Position numbers and translations under genes: made by a program
Notes under the pieces: model-generated
Told to the model about the DNA's origin: nothing
What the model saw: only the letters and a program-made list of their open reading frames with translations
Database searches by the model: none
Source of the DNA: an uncultured Clostridia bacterium
GTDB taxonomy: Bacteria; Bacillota; Clostridia; Christensenellales; UBA1242
Reading direction: 5' to 3'
Length of the DNA: 9,377 bases
Assembly (NCBI GenBank): GCA_937992055.1
Contig: CALKLQ010000047.1
Location: 1-9,377 of the forward strand
In this document: positions 7,502 to 9,377 of the stretch, piece after piece
Numbering within the stretch: the first letter of the stretch is position 1
How the letters are laid out: each line of letters opens with the position of its first letter

Positions 7502-8683
7502 ATGGCTGATAATGCTCTTGAAAAAATGAAAAAGTCAATAGAAACCAAAAAAGAAAGGCAAAAGTTCGCTCCAAAGTATATGTCTGTTAGCAAATCAAAT
7601 GACAATTACGCCGAGCTTTTTGTAATTTCCGACCTGTTTTTAGGCATTACAGACGAAAAAGCAAAAGCAAAATCTCAACTTAAAGATGAAAATCTTTCCT
7701 GCCTTGCAACCTTGGAAGCACATTTAAAGGCAATAGAACAAAATCACCCAAATGCAATGATTGTAATAAACGGCAACCTTTTTAAACATTTTTCAGCTAA
7801 TGAAAAAAAAGACCTAAATCTTGAAATTCGTGCCCTATACACCCTGTTAAAGCCGTACAAGTCTAAAATTATTTCCATATGTGACGGTTATAACGAAAAA
7901 CAATACAAAATTAAGAACTCTTGTACAATTTATTCAAACAAAAAAGCAGAAAAAACTATAACCAATAAAAGCCCTCTTTTCGTGTTAGCAAAACTGCTTG
8001 GCTTGCAAAACAAATATCAAGCCTCCCCTAATTTTGAAATTGAACTTAATTTTAATAATGAATACACAAATAACACCAATCAAAAAATTTGCATTCTTTG
8101 CACCAATGGATATGGCGTTGGAGAAACCTTCAAAAGCACACTAGACAAATTAATTAAACTTCAAAAAGAAAAAAATGGCTATGATGCCTACATTCTAAGC
8201 GGTTTTCGCAACTCCATGATTTCCAAATGTTGCGAGCTTATTGACTCTTCTAACCCTGAGCAAAAATTAATCAAAAATTATGTTTTAATTTCCACCTCTG
8301 GTTATCTTTCAAAGCGAATTCGCTCAAATACTCCCGCCTATGTTGACAACAAGTTATATCGATTTGCAGTTGTGAAAAACCTTGATGCAAACAATATTAA
8401 AGGCAAAAACAACATTTCGCAAACTCCATATAAACTCACAGTTGACCGCCTTGATCTCAGTCTTTCACAAACCTCACAAGCTGAATATGACATCACTCAA
8501 AAATATTTGGAACTTAAAAAGATTAATCAACATAATGCCCAGTTCCTTATTGATTACATTCAAAACGTATTAAAAGAAATAAATGAGGAGAATCTTCATG
8601 ACATGACGCAAGAAATCAAATGTCAAGAAAAATCTCAAACCATCTCGCCATTTGCTAAAGATAATTTTGAAAAGGAGCAATAA
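7502..8683 (+). CDS. Degenerate metallophosphoesterase-like protein (predicted pseudoenzyme, paralogue of the upstream gene)
   Basis: This 393-residue protein keeps the fold landmarks of its upstream neighbour but has lost catalytic ligands at every motif. By eye, ELFVISDLFLG (38-48) matches SIILADFSDVHIG with H to F; VINGNLF (88-94) matches IFNGDIL with D to N; GYNE (129-132) stands for GNHE; NGYGVGE (202-208) for RHGGGRG; SGFRNS (233-238) for TGHYHT. Shared context continues with SPLFVLAKLLGL versus SHLITTALGI, and both have a C-terminal helix ending in VLKE. The frame is intact with a normal start, so it is a pseudoenzyme rather than a pseudogene; a structural, regulatory or binding role for the active paralogue is inferred. 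The Shine-Dalgarno AGGGGA (7490-7495) lies in the last codons of the upstream gene. Without the neighbour, it would probably be annotated as hypothetical. Base composition resembles its neighbours. Confidence 0.85.
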   Translation: MADNALEKMKKSIETKKERQKFAPKYMSVSKSNDNYAELFVISDLFLGITDEKAKAKSQLKDENLSCLATLEAHLKAIEQNHPNAMIVINGNLFKHFSANEKKDLNLEIRALYTLLKPYKSKIISICDGYNEKQYKIKNSCTIYSNKKAEKTITNKSPLFVLAKLLGLQNKYQASPNFEIELNFNNEYTNNTNQKICILCTNGYGVGETFKSTLDKLIKLQKEKNGYDAYILSGFRNSMISKCCELIDSSNPEQKLIKNYVLISTSGYLSKRIRSNTPAYVDNKLYRFAVVKNLDANNIKGKNNISQTPYKLTVDRLDLSLSQTSQAEYDITQKYLELKKINQHNAQFLIDYIQNVLKEINEENLHDMTQEIKCQEKSQTISPFAKDNFEKEQ

Positions 8684-8684
8684 A

Positions 8685-8930
8685 ATGGATTTTGGAATAA
8701 AAAGCAACGAAAAAGGCAACTTTTGCATAAGATGTAATTGTAAAGTTGATGACATCATGAATTTTTGTCCAAACTGTGCAAATCCTTTAAATCTTGATGC
8801 TTTTAACCTTTTCCAGGAACAACTTAAATTAAACAACCTTAAACTTTTAAAAACACTTGCTGAAAATACTACAGATGAAAACACACTAAAGTTAATACAA
8901 AAGTTAACTAAAAATATGAGCAAATTATAA
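8685..8930 (+). CDS. Small zinc-ribbon protein
   Basis: An 81-residue protein whose N-terminal third holds a four-cysteine zinc ribbon: C14-x2-C17-x10-C28-x2-C31, with FCPNC matching the common FCPxCG knuckle. An extra cysteine, C19, lies within it. The rest (about residues 37-81) is predicted helical, Leu/Lys/Asn-rich, with no further cysteines. The start at 8685 is chosen because AAGGAG (8672-8677) lies 7 nt upstream and it follows the previous stop by 1 nt; an in-frame ATG at 8652 would extend it 11 residues into the previous gene and has no comparable ribosome binding site. Third gene of the metallophosphoesterase operon. Zinc ribbons often bind nucleic acid or proteins, so it may be an adaptor for the two phosphoesterase-like proteins; that role is inference only. 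Confidence 0.83.
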   Translation: MDFGIKSNEKGNFCIRCNCKVDDIMNFCPNCANPLNLDAFNLFQEQLKLNNLKLLKTLAENTTDENTLKLIQKLTKNMSKL

Positions 8931-8950
8931 TTAGTTTTATAAATAATTAT

Positions 8951-8979
8951 TTGACAAAAAATGCAAAAGAGGTTATCAT
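8951..8979 (+). promoter_or_regulatory. Predicted upstream sigma-A promoter (P1) before tRNA-Trp
   Basis: Perfect TTGACA (8951-8956), a 17-nt spacer and TATCAT (8974-8979, 5 of 6). Start would be near 8986, about 139 nt ahead of the tRNA, so the primary transcript would carry a long leader starting with the hairpin at 8993-9014. It could instead express a short independent RNA. Confidence 0.6.
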
Positions 8980-8992
8980 ATATCGGAAGTTT

Positions 8993-9014
8993 TGTCTGAA
9001 AGCGCCTTTAGACA
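8993..9014 (+). other. Stem-loop in the region between the zinc-ribbon gene and tRNA-Trp
   Basis: TGTCT and AAAG on the left arm pair with CTTT and AGACA on the right: nine base pairs with one bulged G and a CGC loop. It is followed by only four T residues and then mixed sequence, so as a terminator for the upstream operon it is weak. It lies about 7 nt downstream of the predicted P1 start, so it could equally protect or attenuate the P1 transcript. Confidence 0.45.
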
Positions 9015-9057
9015 TTTTCAAGAAAAACTCATGTTAATTAAACTGTGATGCATTGCA

Positions 9058-9087
9058 TTGCAAGAGGTTTGTGTAAACAAATATGAT
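9058..9087 (+). promoter_or_regulatory. Predicted proximal promoter (P2) of tRNA-Trp
   Basis: TTGCAA (9058-9063), 18-nt spacer, TATGAT (9082-9087, 5 of 6). Start would be around 9094, leaving a leader of about 30 nt before the mature tRNA, a usual arrangement. The -35 lies in a short tandem repeat of GCATT. Weaker -35 than P1, so either or both may be used. Confidence 0.45.
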
Positions 9088-9124
9088 TTAAAGGCACAAA
9101 GTTTCTAATCTCAAGCATTTTTAA

Positions 9125-9198
9125 AGGGGCGTAGTTAAACGGTATAGCGATGGTCTCCAAAACCATTATTGAGGGTTCGATTCCTTCCGCCCCTGCCA
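9125..9198 (+). tRNA. tRNA-Trp (anticodon CCA)
   Basis: A complete cloverleaf can be drawn. The acceptor stem AGGGGCG pairs with CGCCCCT (9188-9194), followed by discriminator G and an encoded CCA (9196-9198). The D stem is GTTA with TAGC (one wobble), the anticodon stem ATGGT with ACCAT around loop CTCCAAA (anticodon CCA), the variable loop TATT, and the T stem GAGGG with CCTTC (one wobble) around TTCGATT. Discriminator G73 is normal for bacterial tRNA-Trp. TGA is used as a stop in this window and the anticodon is CCA rather than TCA, consistent with the standard code. Confidence 0.97.
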
Positions 9199-9200
9199 AA
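9183..9200 (+). repeat. Direct repeat copy 1: 3' end of tRNA-Trp (att-like)
   Basis: The 18 bp CCTTCCGCCCCTGCCAAA spans the 3' T-stem strand, acceptor strand, CCA and two following bases of the tRNA. It recurs perfectly in the same orientation 177 bp downstream at 9360-9377. The 3' end of a tRNA gene is the classic integration target of tyrosine-integrase elements, which duplicate it. Confidence 0.8.
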
Positions 9201-9214
9201 AAATAATTCTTTCT

Positions 9215-9248
9215 AATAAGCCTTTTCACTTAGGTTTATTTTTTTATT
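9215..9248 (+). terminator. Intrinsic terminator of tRNA-Trp
   Basis: AATAAGCCT (9215-9223) pairs with AGGTTTATT (9232-9240) through nine base pairs including one G-T, with an 8-nt loop TTTCACTT. The stem runs directly into a T-rich tract (9239-9248, nine T and one A). It sits 17 nt after the tRNA CCA end, as expected for a monocistronic tRNA gene. Confidence 0.72.
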
Positions 9249-9359
9249 CCTTTCTTGGAATCGAACCCCACGGGTTCGAGGCTGTCGCCCTGACCGCGAC
9301 AAGTCGCTCCCGGCTTTGGCTAAAAACTTGCCACAGGCAACTTTTCTTTACGCGTCGCC
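9249..9359. repeat. GC-rich chimeric segment built around tRNA T-arm fragments
   Basis: Within AT-rich DNA, 9266-9320 is about 71% G+C (39 of 55). GGAATCGAACCC (9257-9268) is the exact inverse of the tRNA-Trp T-arm at 9173-9184, and with GGGTTCGA (9272-9279) it forms an 8-bp palindrome with a 3-nt centre. GTCGCCC occurs twice (9284-9290 and 9354-9360). Smaller inverted repeats are GCGAC/GTCGC (9296-9307) and TTGCC/GGCAA (9328-9340). No open reading frame of note and no complete second tRNA are present. It resembles an intergenic repeat unit or element end; copy number cannot be judged from the window. Confidence 0.6.
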
Positions 9360-9377
9360 CCTTCCGCCCCTGCCAAA
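9360..9377 (+). repeat. Direct repeat copy 2 of the tRNA-Trp 3' end (att-like), at window edge
   Basis: Identical to 9183-9200 over 18 bp (CCTTCCGCCCCTGCCAAA) and reaching the last base of the window, so the true repeat may be longer. It lacks the rest of a tRNA: only a separated T-arm-like GGGTTCGA occurs 80 bp upstream at 9272-9279. Confidence 0.8.

Noticed and set aside
8570..8923. A 117-codon minus-strand frame, rich in Phe and Leu.
   Set aside because: It is antisense to the end of the pseudo-phosphoesterase gene and the zinc-ribbon gene, whose cysteine pattern, spacing and ribosome binding site support the plus strand.
9033..9084. Tiny leader-peptide candidates upstream of tRNA-Trp (5 and 12 codons).
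   Set aside because: No Shine-Dalgarno at a proper distance and no Trp codons or attenuator pairing; chance frames are sufficient.
9038..9229. A 63-codon minus-strand reading frame containing AGAEGIEPSIMVLETIA, which looks like a conserved protein.
   Set aside because: It is the antisense translation of the tRNA-Trp gene; this GAEGIEPS-type peptide is a well-known database artefact of tRNA genes.
9257..9377. A second tRNA gene, on either strand, in the GC-rich segment.
   Set aside because: T-arm pieces and an acceptor 3' end are present, but there is no anticodon arm, D arm or matching acceptor 5' strand on either strand.

Overview
The window looks like chromosomal DNA of a low-GC Gram-positive bacterium (Bacillota, probably an uncultured Clostridia-like lineage). 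The DNA is AT-rich, nearly every gene has a strong AGGAGG-type ribosome binding site, sigma-A-type promoters are easy to see, and the gene set (SipS/LepB-type signal peptidase, DegV/FakB protein, class II tRNA nucleotidyltransferase, RmuC) fits. TGG encodes Trp and TGA is used as a stop, so the standard bacterial code applies. The lineage is inferred from these traits only.

Left part (1-6186, all minus strand): a tightly packed housekeeping operon reads leftwards: lepB, degV-family gene, cca, rmuC, YhhN/lysoplasmalogenase-like gene. The gaps are 17 nt or less and three junctions overlap (17, 23 and 8 bp). It appears to start from an extended -10 promoter so close to lepB that the mRNA would be nearly leaderless. 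Beyond it, the N-terminal 461 codons of a Type III restriction-modification DNA methyltransferase (Mod) run off the left edge. Mod has its own promoter, whose -35 box begins 1 nt after the previous gene's stop codon.

Middle part (6187-8930, plus strand): a divergent, near-consensus promoter drives three genes spaced 2 nt and 1 nt apart. The first is a calcineurin-like metallophosphoesterase with all five metal-binding motifs. The second is a full-length paralogue-like protein in which each of those motifs is present in position but has lost key metal ligands (a pseudo-phosphoesterase). The third is an 81-residue zinc-ribbon protein. An active enzyme, an inactive partner and a zinc-ribbon protein in one unit is the best candidate here for an undescribed system.

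Right part (8931-9377): two promoter candidates and a hairpin precede a complete tRNA-Trp gene (anticodon CCA, CCA tail encoded), followed by an intrinsic terminator. After that comes a strikingly GC-rich patch in AT-rich surroundings. It carries tRNA T-arm pieces in both orientations and ends, exactly at the window edge, in an 18-bp direct repeat of the tRNA-Trp 3' end. This is either an attachment-site-like duplication or a tRNA-derived repeat element.
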